From assembly GCA_014237365.1 (NCBI GenBank), contig JABZFQ010000054.1, forward strand, positions 1 through 46,185: DNA of 46,185 nt. Direction: 5' to 3'. Under the pieces are notes generated by a model. The model worked only from the letters and a program-made list of their open reading frames with translations, ran no database searches and was not told the DNA's origin. Shown here in pieces: positions 31,201 through 39,284 of the stretch (positions are counted from its first letter, which is position 1; the number at the start of each line of letters is the position of its first letter). The DNA comes from Desulfobacteraceae bacterium. GTDB lineage: Bacteria > Desulfobacterota > Desulfobacteria > Desulfobacterales > ETH-SRB1. The translations under genes were made by a program, and so were the position numbers.

Positions 31201-32154
31201 AGGGATGGTCATAGAAAATATCCTGATGGCATTTAAAAGGGGAACTCCTAATTTTATTAAATTTTCCTTTGTTCTTTTATCGTCAATAGCGGCAAATTTG
31301 AAGGAAAGAGCTGCAATTAGATTAACCCTGGATTTTCCTTTTTCATCAAAAAAGAATTTTTCAGGCGCAAGATATGAGGGAAAAGAATAAACAGGTAACG
31401 CATTGATGTTATTTTTTTCTAACTGTTCTATGAGCGAACTTACCACATCTCCTGTTTCTCCAGGAAAGGCATTGCTGGAAAAATCAGGAATTCCTACCCA
31501 AAAACCTTTTTTTTTATAAAGTCCTTTTTTTTTATACCAGGCGAAATATTCTTTAAAACTAACAAAGATTTTATCACTTTTGGGATGAAAGATACCTGTT
31601 TTAGGCACAGTCTGCGGCTCTCCATAGTTAATATCAAGACCGCAATCCCGATTAAGAAGAAAAAGAAGGAGATTTTTGATGTTTTCTTTGATAGCCGGAT
31701 TATAATACTGTTTTACTTTAGGGTCAGAGAGAATTTTTTCTGTTTCTGATGCGCCTTTTCGCACGCCATAGGCCTTTGTCTTCTCAAAATTCACATTTTT
31801 TAAGACATACTCGGCCAGGTTGCGATGCATAATATCTACAATTAAAATCCTGGATTGGGCAATAATCTCCCTGTCAATCTCTTCGTTTTCCAGATCTTTG
31901 TCAGTATAAAAATGAAAGTCATAGCTATTAGCCACCTCAGGAATTTTAACCACTTCGGAAATAGCCTCGCTTATCTTGCAGGAATTGGATGCGCCTACAA
32001 GCAGGGTAATTTTCTCCTTGTTCTGTGCGAATACCTGAGACGATACTAAAATAGATACACAAAAGAGAAGTATTCCCATCCACCTTACCATAGTTTCTGA
32101 TTTCTGCCCTCTGACTTCCGGCCTCTGATTTATAAGCTCATTCTTCCGGAACAT
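28207..32154 (-). CDS. cobN: Membrane-anchored CobN-like (cobaltochelatase large-subunit family) protein
   Basis: This is a 1315-residue member of the CobN/BchH chelatase family, recognisable from GWGDDPMKLYHSTQLWPHH, VSLGKHGTHEWLPGKQAG near 576, and NPDAAHIEDIERTIGEELRS. Unlike the cytoplasmic CobN used in aerobic B12 synthesis, this version has an N-terminal signal peptide (VRWMGILLFCVSILVSSQVFAQ) and a C-terminal tail anchor (SSWIIIAIVIGLIGLLA then GWRKKI), so the body is probably periplasmic. No CobS/CobT partners are present. GGAGG eight bases before 32154 supports that start, although the signal peptide begins at Met-22 (32091). It is the last gene of a B12-riboswitch operon; handling a corrinoid or metal tetrapyrrole is inferred. 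Confidence 0.88.
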   Translation of the reverse strand: MFRKNELINQRPEVRGQKSETMVRWMGILLFCVSILVSSQVFAQNKEKITLLVGASNSCKISEAISEVVKIPEVANSYDFHFYTDKDLENEEIDREIIAQSRILIVDIMHRNLAEYVLKNVNFEKTKAYGVRKGASETEKILSDPKVKQYYNPAIKENIKNLLLFLLNRDCGLDINYGEPQTVPKTGIFHPKSDKIFVSFKEYFAWYKKKGLYKKKGFWVGIPDFSSNAFPGETGDVVSSLIEQLEKNNINALPVYSFPSYLAPEKFFFDEKGKSRVNLIAALSFKFAAIDDKRTKENLIKLGVPLLNAIRIFSMTIPEWRESAQGLGPMELTHAICTPEFNGLIEPSVLGGRVAMKDKLTGKEVYVHKPVAEHIEFFIKRIKAWRNLQTKANKDKKIVIMYWNHTPGKQNVGASYLNVFRSLEGILKRMREEGYTINGKLPSEEEIKNLVLKTGRNIGSWVPGELDELIKTKKVIQLPVSEYLKWYDKIDEDYKDKLEAEWGKVEASKIMIKDKEIIIPCVNLGNVILLPQPSRGWGDDPMKLYHSTQLWPHHQYTAFYLWLKREFKADAIVSLGKHGTHEWLPGKQAGLGQSCPPEVLIQDIPNFYPYIVDNIGEGIQAKRRGRGVIIDHLIPAMKKAGAYEEYRDLSVLIDEYNDALTRSTELAREKFKRIKTLVKKLGLDKDLLLEEINEETIEEIEHYLIELQEANVPYGLHTFGISPQGDALKEFSLLIKERNGELSLSEIKKNLSLCHLEIDRLITGLEGKYIPSGEGNDPLRNPEAISTGKNFYGFDPAKVPSKDAYILGKKQAEEMVDKYLKEKGEYPDKIGLVFWSTELQRNEGTQVGTALYLLGMRPVWDKNNKVTGVKPIPGKILGRPRIDVHMQTSGLFRDCFSHVILLLDEAVRQASQLKDVENFIAKHSQKIKEYLLKKGYGEKEAENLSKIRVFSAMPGSYGTKTADLIADSGLWESDEEISDVFINFVSFGYGKGIWGKPLKSVYKKNLEDIKITMHTRSSNLYMTMDNDDVFQYLGGLSLAVKHASGEYPDVIISDQKNPDAAHIEDIERTIGEELRSRYLNPKWIEAMKKENYAGAREMNRFVEFMWGWQVTTPFAIDETKWEQVYEVYVEDKYDLDLKEFFNENSPWAMQSISARMLEAIRKKYWDAPEEIRKNLAKEYAISVIENGIACCDHICDNPALNQMVINTISLPGMLSPELVNQFQAVISRAIGMSLEEAQEKRKVLQEKLAKVTEEIRQEEKVVKGKEPDKEKIEGYEMVEEKPEDTKVTVSGSSWIIIAIVIGLIGLLAVGWRKKI

Positions 32155-32482
32155 AAATCATCCTCCCATCTTTTAGTTGATAAGCTATCCCCAGTTTGGT
32201 TCCTTCTTCTCCGCCGATTTTCCTGTCAGTTACTTTTTCCACCTTAATCTCTTTGCCTTTTTTAGTAATAATCTCCATTTGTCCATCTTTATTCTTTTTT
32301 ACAATAGTAATCTCACTCGTTTCAGAGAAGAAATCCAGAATCTGGTAAGTTGCCATGAGGGAAAGGAGCAGCGCCACAATAAAAACAAGCGCCACGTCAA
32401 AAAGATTTGCTACACCAAGCAAAGGATCTTCCTGCTTTGCTTTTTGCAATCGTACTGTTCGGCTGTTTTTTAAATATTTCAT
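32138..32482 (-). CDS. DUF2149 single-pass membrane protein (ExbD-like layout)
   Basis: The 114-residue protein has a short basic N-terminus, one membrane helix DVALVFIVALLLSLMATYQI with an Asp at its start, and a soluble C-terminal domain of about 65 residues. This is the ExbD/TolR topology, and DUF2149 proteins co-occur with MotA/ExbB proteins. GGAG precedes the ATG. It follows the ExbB-like gene by 70 bp and overlaps the CobN-like gene by 17 bp. The most economical model is that it and the ExbB-like protein form a proton-driven complex in the inner membrane. A helix Asp is consistent with a proton-binding residue but is not proof. Confidence 0.78.
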   Translation of the reverse strand: MKYLKNSRTVRLQKAKQEDPLLGVANLFDVALVFIVALLLSLMATYQILDFFSETSEITIVKKNKDGQMEIITKKGKEIKVEKVTDRKIGGEEGTKLGIAYQLKDGRMIYVPEE

Positions 32483-32552
32483 TATACTCCAAGGATGTTA
32501 ATCCTTTCTCGCTTTCAAGTTGTTTTATTCTCTATTCCCTGATCCCTGACCC

Positions 32553-33167
32553 TTAATTTTTAGTCATGGCCTCTGTGATCAGATTTATATGACGCATATC
32601 TTCGGTGACCCAGCGTTCTTTGACAACGGAAAAGAAATGGGCAGTAATTCCAAGGGCAAGTCCCACGACTGTAGTTGTAAAGGCCAGAATAAGGCTGGAT
32701 GAAAGCTGGGCCATATTACCCTGGGTTAATCCGGCCAGACCTGTCCCCATAGGAATCAATGTTCCCATAAGCCCCAGACTCGGCCCTATGCGTACGATAA
32801 GACGTATCTTATCAACCTCTCTTGCAAGTGAATGTTCCTTTCGTTGATTCAGGTCTTCAATTTTTTCATCACGGAACCCAATACCACCATGTACAATATC
32901 GTTTAGTTCATTTGCATAGCTTGTAACGTGAAGAGGTAGATTTTTGGATAGTTCGGGCGGCAGACGTTCTGCTTTTTTAATATCCTCCAGAAAATTTGCC
33001 AGGTGCCTGTCGGAACGGAAATGTTTCCGTTTTACCAGTTCAGCCAGAAATCCTCCGGCATATACCATCAGCCAAAGACAGAGAAAAATGAGCAGGATCA
33101 CCACCGGGTAGAGCAAAGCAGTTGAAATAGTGTACAGGATGGTTTGAAACGCTGGAAAGATATTCAC
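32553..33167 (-). CDS. MotA/TolQ/ExbB-family proton-channel protein
   Basis: The 204-residue protein has an N-terminal helix (ALLYPVVILLIFLCLWLMVYA), a cytoplasmic stretch and the two C-terminal helices. The signature RIGPSLGLMGTLIPMGTGL followed by AFTTTVVGLALGITA is that of the MotA_TolQ_ExbB domain, including the conserved proline-glycine-threonine pattern. In TonB systems ExbB pairs with ExbD to harvest proton motive force. Here a DUF2149 gene replaces exbD. Its first four bases overlap the DUF2162 stop (ATGA), so the genes are coupled. Confidence 0.88.
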   Translation of the reverse strand: MNIFPAFQTILYTISTALLYPVVILLIFLCLWLMVYAGGFLAELVKRKHFRSDRHLANFLEDIKKAERLPPELSKNLPLHVTSYANELNDIVHGGIGFRDEKIEDLNQRKEHSLAREVDKIRLIVRIGPSLGLMGTLIPMGTGLAGLTQGNMAQLSSSLILAFTTTVVGLALGITAHFFSVVKERWVTEDMRHINLITEAMTKN

Positions 33168-33922
33168 TTAATTTCTCCTTTTGCGAAATAAGTTTTCATA
33201 AATCCGGCACATCCAAGAATAAAAATAATCACTCCTAAAATAGCCGTGTGAAAAAAGTCTATCTGGCTTATCGGGCTGTTGGAAGCGGCCATGGTAAATG
33301 CAGCCCTTATTTCCGGATATATGGGCGCCATGATAACTGTTAAAAGGAAGTAAAGGGCAATTGAAGTCATGGATAAGCCCAGAAAAGAATTCCAGGAACC
33401 GATTTTATGGCGAAACGGGAAAATAATAGTAGTTGTAATAAAAATTATGCTGCTGAAAAGGGCAAAAAGGGTCAATGTGGTTAAAAACGGTGATAAGGTA
33501 AAAAGTGAATAGGCAAGGGTAAGGTTGAGGAGAATCACCGTAACACATACAGGGCAGGGCAAAATCATAAGCAAGCCGGCCCGAAGGGAAAAATGATTAT
33601 GCTCAGCAGGGTTTTGAAGGAGCAGCTTGCTTCCCCACAGAAGAAGTCCAAGAGCCACTGCAAGATAAAGCAGCATGCCGTATTGAAGCATATTTACAAA
33701 CTGATCCCGATAATTTAATAAATTGAAATGGGTAATCACATAATACAGACAAAAGAAAAGGATAAGATAAATAAAAAGGCATCCAACAACAAAAATGATT
33801 TTTTTACCGATGGGAACGGTCCTGTTGTATATCTGAGCCCCCAGACCCAAACCCACTTTTATCCCAAAAACAGAAAAAGCGAGCAGAATACCGGTTATCC
33901 ATAGTTGTTTTAGCATTGACAT
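33164..33922 (-). CDS. DUF2162 multi-pass membrane protein
   Basis: The 252 residues form about seven hydrophobic helices (for example FVVGCLFIYLILFFCLYYVI and LFALFSSIIFITTTIIF). LPCPVCVTVILLNL in the middle carries a CPxC pair that could bind metal or undergo redox change. This matches DUF2162, proposed as a transporter, which is recurrent next to DUF2149 and CobN-like genes. Its start at 33922 lies 12 bp after the conspicuous hairpin that separates it from the receptor gene. Substrate unknown; transport of cobalt, corrinoid or a tetrapyrrole product is a guess from the operon. Confidence 0.8.
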   Translation of the reverse strand: MSMLKQLWITGILLAFSVFGIKVGLGLGAQIYNRTVPIGKKIIFVVGCLFIYLILFFCLYYVITHFNLLNYRDQFVNMLQYGMLLYLAVALGLLLWGSKLLLQNPAEHNHFSLRAGLLMILPCPVCVTVILLNLTLAYSLFTLSPFLTTLTLFALFSSIIFITTTIIFPFRHKIGSWNSFLGLSMTSIALYFLLTVIMAPIYPEIRAAFTMAASNSPISQIDFFHTAILGVIIFILGCAGFMKTYFAKGEIK

Positions 33923-33933
33923 TGATCTCCATG

Positions 33934-33979
33934 CAGGCGATCACGGCGTGTAAGTATACTTTTATGCCGTGATCGCCTG
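33934..33979 (-). promoter_or_regulatory. Perfect 14-bp intercistronic hairpin
   Basis: CAGGCGATCACGGC and GCCGTGATCGCCTG are exact complements with an 18-base loop. It lies between the receptor stop (34011) and the DUF2162 start. No U-tract follows on the minus strand, so it is not a classic terminator. It may protect the receptor mRNA 3' end or cause partial termination, lowering expression of the downstream genes. Confidence 0.7.
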
Positions 33980-34010
33980 TTTATAATCCTTTATAAAGAA
34001 TCATAAAATA

Positions 34011-35909
34011 CTAAAATGTAATCTCATAGCCCAACTTGAAAAGACGATCAAAACCGTAATAAACATAGTTGTTGGTGCTATCACTACTCATGTCTCCTGA
34101 AATATGTATCTCCTCGTTAAAAATATTGTCCACGCCTATCGTTAGATATCCCCTGAACAGTCTGTATTTGCTATAAAAATCAACTGTAGCATAATCATCA
34201 AGTCCTCTTTCCCGACTGATCAAGATATTGGCTAAAAGATTCAGTGTTATTTTTTCGGTCAGATAAGAAATACCGAGACTGGTCTGAAATTTGGGACCAG
34301 CCTGATACTGTTCTCCAGAAGTATCTTCTGCTTCGGGGTCTGCCCAATATCCAGCAGTATCCAAAGAAAGATTTCGTAAAAGATTAGACTGCCCGGCGAA
34401 CGGGTAAATGGATGCATCCCACTCGATCCCGACGGTCTCATAGTCCCCCGCATTGAAATACGTGAGAGGGTATCCATGGGAGCGGTCTATCTCTATCTTA
34501 TCCCTATAGTCCATGTAAAAACCGGCCAGTCTCAATCGGAAAAAGTCATTATCAAATTTAATCCCAACTTCATATGTCCAGCCTTCTTCAGGATCAAGAT
34601 CGGAATTTCCCACCAGAAAAGAACCGCTGTAATAAAGATTATTAAACGTTGGCGACCTGAATGCTTTCCCAGTATTTGCAAAAAAATTCAAGGTGTCTGC
34701 GGCCTTGAAGTTGAGGCCGAGACTTGGAAGGAATCGATCGTAATCTTTTCCGTTTGAATCCGCTTTAACAAACTGCTCCCTTGCCCCCAGTGTGATGGCA
34801 AGTCGGTCGAAAAAATCTTTTTTTATTTGAAAAAATGCAGCATAATCATTTCGGTGGTGCTTTCCATACTGGTTATTATAATCCGCCCCGCGATAAACAT
34901 AATCCGCGCCGATATTGAGTTCACTTGTCAAAAAATTAAATTTATAGCCTCCTTCAAATCCATAATTATAATTTTTGTTATTATCCTCCGGTTTTGATGG
35001 ATTGGTGTATTCATCCCGCTGCATTTCATTATAACTGTAAAAGGTCTTTAATCTCAAAGACGCATTTTCATACCGGATATTCGCGAAATGTTTGTAATGG
35101 TACTGATCCGTGCCCGTGCTCAACCCACCTGAATCCTTTATTTTTTTATACCCTGTTTCATTATATGAGCCCATATAATCTATATAAAAGTCTTCAAACG
35201 GTTTTGCATTCAAATTCATGGAATATTTATTTGTGTCATCGGTGTCATACCTGTATTTTTTAGTAAAACTCCGTGAGATTTCTTCAATGCTACCTAAATG
35301 CGAATAGTTCAGCCCTATATTCAATTTAGGACTCAAAAAGCTAAGGCCGTGATTGTGATACTCATAATCACCCATTTCAGTATAAATTTTAACAGAGGGT
35401 TCTGCGACATTCTTTTTGGTGATAATATTAATTACGCCAGTCATGGCGTCAGCGCCATAAAGGGTTGATGCTGCCCCTTTCAGGATTTCGACTCTTTCGA
35501 TTTGATCAATAGGAATCATATCCAGATCATAGCCGTGGCCCGCTGGACCCTGGATAGGGACTCCGTTGATTAAAACAAGTTCTCCATCATAAATTCCTCT
35601 GACAGACAGCTTGCTGTTCATCCCTCCATGACTTAATCCCAAAGGACCATACGCTTTATATGCAAAACCGCCTTTTCGTTTCAATGCATCCACAAGATTA
35701 TTGGCGCTGGTTTCTTTTAATTCCTCTGCTGAAATAACCGTTACAAAACGCGAGCTTTCTCTTTCCAGCACAGGAAATTTTTCTGCGGTAACAGTGATCG
35801 TTTCAAGAGTAACTTTAGACTCTTTATCTCTTGCATCCTCTTTTGCCAGACTGAATCCAGGCAGAATTAGTAAAGTTAAAACAACAAATACTCCCACAAA
35901 TTTTTTCAT
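34011..35909 (-). CDS. TonB-dependent receptor, BtuB-like (B12-riboswitch controlled)
   Basis: The 632-residue receptor starts at 35909 with AGGAGG six bases upstream and a signal peptide MKKFVGVFVVLTLLILPGFS. A TonB box-like LETITVTAEKF follows. The plug has VTVISAEELKETSANNLVDAL, KLSVRGIYDGELVLINGVPI and the canonical ERVEILKGAASTLYGADAMT. The barrel ends with a C-terminal Phe (YEITF). The cobalamin riboswitch plus terminator immediately upstream strongly suggests that the ligand is cobalamin or another corrinoid, so BtuB function is likely. It is the first gene of the operon DUF2162-ExbB-DUF2149-CobN. No TonB gene is in the window. Confidence 0.9.
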   Translation of the reverse strand: MKKFVGVFVVLTLLILPGFSLAKEDARDKESKVTLETITVTAEKFPVLERESSRFVTVISAEELKETSANNLVDALKRKGGFAYKAYGPLGLSHGGMNSKLSVRGIYDGELVLINGVPIQGPAGHGYDLDMIPIDQIERVEILKGAASTLYGADAMTGVINIITKKNVAEPSVKIYTEMGDYEYHNHGLSFLSPKLNIGLNYSHLGSIEEISRSFTKKYRYDTDDTNKYSMNLNAKPFEDFYIDYMGSYNETGYKKIKDSGGLSTGTDQYHYKHFANIRYENASLRLKTFYSYNEMQRDEYTNPSKPEDNNKNYNYGFEGGYKFNFLTSELNIGADYVYRGADYNNQYGKHHRNDYAAFFQIKKDFFDRLAITLGAREQFVKADSNGKDYDRFLPSLGLNFKAADTLNFFANTGKAFRSPTFNNLYYSGSFLVGNSDLDPEEGWTYEVGIKFDNDFFRLRLAGFYMDYRDKIEIDRSHGYPLTYFNAGDYETVGIEWDASIYPFAGQSNLLRNLSLDTAGYWADPEAEDTSGEQYQAGPKFQTSLGISYLTEKITLNLLANILISRERGLDDYATVDFYSKYRLFRGYLTIGVDNIFNEEIHISGDMSSDSTNNYVYYGFDRLFKLGYEITF

Positions 35910-35930
35910 TTAAGTCCTCCTTTCCTCACC

Positions 35931-35968
35931 AAAAAAAATCCCCAAACCGATGAATCGATCTGGGGATT
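35931..35968 (-). terminator. Intrinsic terminator of the riboswitch
   Basis: On the minus strand AATCCCCAGATCGATTCATC and its partner GGTTTGGGGATT fold into a strong stem, followed by TTTTTTTT (the A run at 35931-35938 on the plus strand). It lies between the riboswitch and the receptor start, so ligand binding is expected to favour it and shut the operon off. Confidence 0.85.
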
Positions 35969-36021
35969 GCCTTTTTTATCCTCAAACGCTTGCCGATTAA
36001 CGCCCCTGTCCGCGAGGTTGC

Positions 36022-36175
36022 CAAACAATGTTTCAGGCAGGTCTTCTGGCTCTCGGATCAAACTACTTGCCGCACCTTCCCATCCTAAGGACAGTGATAT
36101 TTTGCGGTTTTCGTCCCCGATTACAGCGACGGGCTCGCTCCCGATTTTCACGGGATTTCCTTTTATGCCTTAAAA
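36022..36175 (-). promoter_or_regulatory. Cobalamin (B12) riboswitch
   Basis: Read on the minus strand, GGAAATCCCGTGAAAATCGG and GGGAGCGAGCCCGTCGCTGTAA form the P3-P6 elements. GAGCCAGAAGACCTGCCTGA (from about 36053) is the conserved B12 box. Conserved bits AAAACC, CACTGT and GGGAAGG are all in order. It precedes the terminator and the receptor by about 110 bases, the usual arrangement for transcriptional control by adenosylcobalamin or a related corrinoid. Confidence 0.93.
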
Positions 36176-36229
36176 ACACCTGAAATCAATTTTTAAAATT
36201 ACACTTTTCCATAAATATGTCAATGAAAA

Positions 36230-36376
36230 AACAAGAACTGTTTTTCGTTGCTCCCAGTGATATAAATAGCTGCCATCAGGTGAATACCAAATATCTACAA
36301 AAGTATTGTCAATTAAATAAAGTCGTAGCTTGCGAATTCGACCGGCCGTTCCCTGGATTAATTCAGAAGATTTCAA
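36230..36376 (-). pseudogene. Possible TumE-like (DUF6516) toxin remnant
   Basis: The frame reads MKSSELIQGTAGRIRKLRLY followed by LIDNTFVDIWYSPDGSYLYH and WEQR. That is a short beta-strand set reminiscent of DUF6516-type toxins, then unrelated sequence. It is truncated and lacks an antitoxin partner. Low-confidence reading. Confidence 0.3.
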
Positions 36377-36403
36377 AATATCAGAAAACCTACGTTCGAC
36401 ATT

Positions 36404-36845
36404 CTACCTTCGCAGTATAAACGCTTTGCTCTCATTGCCGTGTTTATCAATGGCAATAACCGCTATGCTTTCCGTCAAGCCTGTCATTCTGATTCCGCCG
36501 TCATCACTAATATCTTTGGCAAATACAGTCCTGTCCACATCAAAAATCTTACCGTCATAATCAACATCCACAAGCAGCATCGCAAGCCCGTCAAGCCCTT
36601 TTAAACGCTTTTCCTGTTTATCCAGTATTTTTGTCTCAAATCGGGTGATCTTCAAACCCTGTTTTATTCTCTCAACTTCAATCTCAACAGCTTTTTTAGC
36701 TTTTCAACACGGTCTTGCTTTTCTTCTCTCTCAAGCCTTGAGATGTATTCGTCGAGATCGATCTTTATAAAGAAATCGGGATTAAAACTTTGCTTGACCC
36801 TGTTTTTTTCGCTTTTCCAGTACTGCAAGTTCCATCAACTGATCG
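36404..36845 (-). pseudogene. C-terminal remnant of a site-specific DNA methyltransferase
   Basis: Stitched from three frames on the minus strand. An initial DQLMELAVLEKRKKQG is followed, after a shift, by NPDFFIKIDLDEYISRLERE. After a second shift come ITRFETKILDKQEK, LAMLLVDVDYDGKIFDVDRT and SIAVIAIDKHGNES. These together resemble the C-terminal region of a site-specific (adenine) DNA methyltransferase. Start and catalytic region are gone and at least two frameshifts are needed, so it is dead. It lies downstream of the HsdR-RadC chimera. Confidence 0.4.
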
Positions 36846-36984
36846 CTTGAATACCAACTCACTTGTGTCGGACATTAATAACACCATCTTAATTTGAGCG
36901 AATCTTCGCTTCTTTATTTTGTGTGAACATCCTCAGTTTATCAACCATGAAAGATACAGACTCTACCGACCCCATTTCGCTAAA

Positions 36985-39149
36985 CTAACCAATCAACCCG
37001 GCTTCCTGGAAGCTGTAATATCCCTTTCTAGCCACAACAAGATGATTTAAAATCCGAATTCCAAGTATCTTTCCTGCCTCAGTCAGTTGTTCATGGATTT
37101 TCAAATCGCTGTTACTGGGTTTCAGATCACCGGAAGGATGGTTATGTGCAAATATTACAGCCGCAGCTCTGTCTATGACATCCGCATAAACTTCACGTGG
37201 ATGCACCTGGCTGCGATCCACCAGGCCAATGGTGACGATTCTTTTTTTTATTACTTCATGAGCGCCATTAAGGGAAATGCAGACAAAATGCTCTTGCTTT
37301 TTATCGGCAATATCAGCCAGCAACGGTATCACATCCTGGGCGCCTGTTATTTTTACAGTATCGTTAATCAGATGCCGTCTTGCCAGTTCAAAGGCGGATA
37401 AAATCTGGGCAGCCTTAGCCATGCCCATTCCACGCACCGCCGTGAGATGTTCGACAGATAGATTTTCCCTGTGCTTGCGGATCAGTTTGGCAACATTTTT
37501 AGAATCGGTATAGGAAATGCTCGTGTCTCTGTCGGTAAAAGCGGTAAATGCAACCAGCGTTTTGATATCGGTATATCCTTTTTCCTTAATGTATTTATCG
37601 AATTCTGTTTTATATCGGATAACATGGGGCCTTGATGAAGTGACAACCATTGCCTTTGCTTTTCCACCTATCTTAGGCATAACGCATTGCCGGAAATGTT
37701 CAATAATAACCTCGGTTTTCTGAGCCAGATTATGGGGATGAAGAGAGAGAAACCTGGCTATTGCCCGGCGCGCCTTTTTCTTGTTGATATCGGGGTCATC
37801 TTCAATGGCTTTTGACAGTCTGAAATAGGTCTTATAGGTAGTGTAGTATTTTAACACATCCAGGATAAAGTTTTCTTCAATCGCCTGTCTCATGGAATAA
37901 AGGTGAAAAGGGGCTGGTTTTCCGTCATCGCCGGTTTGGCCGAAAACTTCGAGGGTTTTTGCTTTGGGTGTTGCGGTAAATGCGAAAAAGGCAAGGTTGG
38001 GCTGCTTGCCTCGCGCCAACATTGAGCTTCTAATCTCATCTTCAATGTCATGATTTTTGCCATACTCAGGCGGCTCATTCCTGATATCATCATCACTCAT
38101 ATCAATAACCGTCAGGGTTTCTTTCATCTTTTTTGAAGCCTCACCGCCTTGGGAGCTGTGGGCTTCATCTATAATTATGGCGTAGTTTCTTTTTGGAAGC
38201 TCTCCGATCTTATCGAGTACAAAAGGAAATTTTTGAAGGGTGGTGATAATTATATTGATTCCGGCGCTTAAGGCCAAGGCAAGCTGGGTGGAATCCTTGT
38301 CAATCTTTTGAACAACGCCGAGCTTATGTTCAAACTGGTATATGGTGTTCTGGAGCTGTTGATCCAAAACGAGCCTGTCCGTGATAACAATTATTGAATC
38401 AAAAATCCTTTTATCTTTATTATTATGCAGACTGGATAACCTGTATGCAAGCCATGCAATGGAATTGCTTTTGCCGCTGCCTGCTGAATGCTGGATCAGA
38501 TAATTATTACCCGAGCCTTTTTGCCTGGCATCCCGGGTCAGCTTTCTGACAACATCCAGTTGATGAAACCTTGGAAAGATCAGCTTTTCTTTTTTAAATA
38601 TTTTCCCGTCGACCTTATATTCGTCGGTCTGCAAGAGAAGAAAGGAGCCGATGATATCCATCCAGCTATCTTTGGCCCAGACATATTCCCACAGATAGGA
38701 GGTTTTGTGGCCGTTTGGATTAGGAGGATTGCCGGCGCCCTTATTGCAGCCCTGATTAAAAGGAAGATAGCGGGTGGCTTTGCCTTCAAGCCTGGTTGCC
38801 ATGTAAGCTTCGTCGGTATCAACGGCAAAATGCACGAGAGCGCGTTTTTTGAATTTAAAAAGCAGTTCGTTTGAATCTCTGTCAACCGCATACTGCCATT
38901 TGGCATTTGCCGCATTCTGGCCGGTAAACTGGTTTTTCAGCTCCACAGTTGCCACAGGCAGGCCGTTTAGACTGAACAGCATGTCAATTGAGTTTTCATT
39001 TTTAAGGCTGTATTTTACCTGACGGGTCACGGTGAGCCGGTTTTTGTTGTACAAGGCAATCGTTTCAGGATTCAGTTTGCTGGCCGGTTTGAAACAGGCC
39101 ATCTTAAAATTGCTTCTTCAAATGCCTGTTCTGTGGTTGTCGAGGTCAT
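36985..39149 (-). pseudogene. HsdR-RadC chimeric remnant
   Basis: An ATG at 39149 starts MTSTTTEQAFEEAIL, the usual HsdR N-terminus, then the frame is lost. The long ORF from 39102 resumes at MACFKPASKLNPETIALYNK, which in intact HsdR lies about 100 residues later. The middle is HsdR motor: HSAGSGKSNSIAWL, IIIDEAHSSQGGEA and FFAFTATPKAKT. After ALVAFTAFTD-like text (TLVAFTAFTDRDTSISYTD) the protein becomes RadC: LTAVRGMGMAKAAQILSAFE and the JAB-type HNHPSGDLKPSNSD. The helicase C-terminal half is gone. This is a deletion fusion of neighbouring hsdR and radC genes, 705 residues in one open frame, and unlikely to restrict DNA. Confidence 0.82.
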
Positions 39150-39174
39150 AATGTTTCCTTTTGGATATGGGATA

Positions 39175-39282
39175 ACACAAGGGCAACCACGGGGGGATAG
39201 GGCAACCACGGGGGAATAGGGCAACCACGGGGGGATAGGGCAACCACGGGGGAATAGGGCAACCACGGGGGGTTGCCCCTAC
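39175..39282. repeat. REP array downstream of RAYT
   Basis: Five units of GGGCAACCACGGGGG with ATA/AAT spacers run in tandem, ending in the palindrome GGGCAACCACGGGGGGTTGCC and CC. The units alternate between GGATA and GAATA spacers. They flank the RAYT gene on its 3' side, as in REPtron arrangements. Confidence 0.9.
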
Positions 39283-39284
39283 GA

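Noticed and set aside
39175-39282. CRISPR-like array at the repeated GGGCAACCACGGGG units
   Set aside because: Spacers are only a few bases and units are palindromic REPs flanking a RAYT gene.
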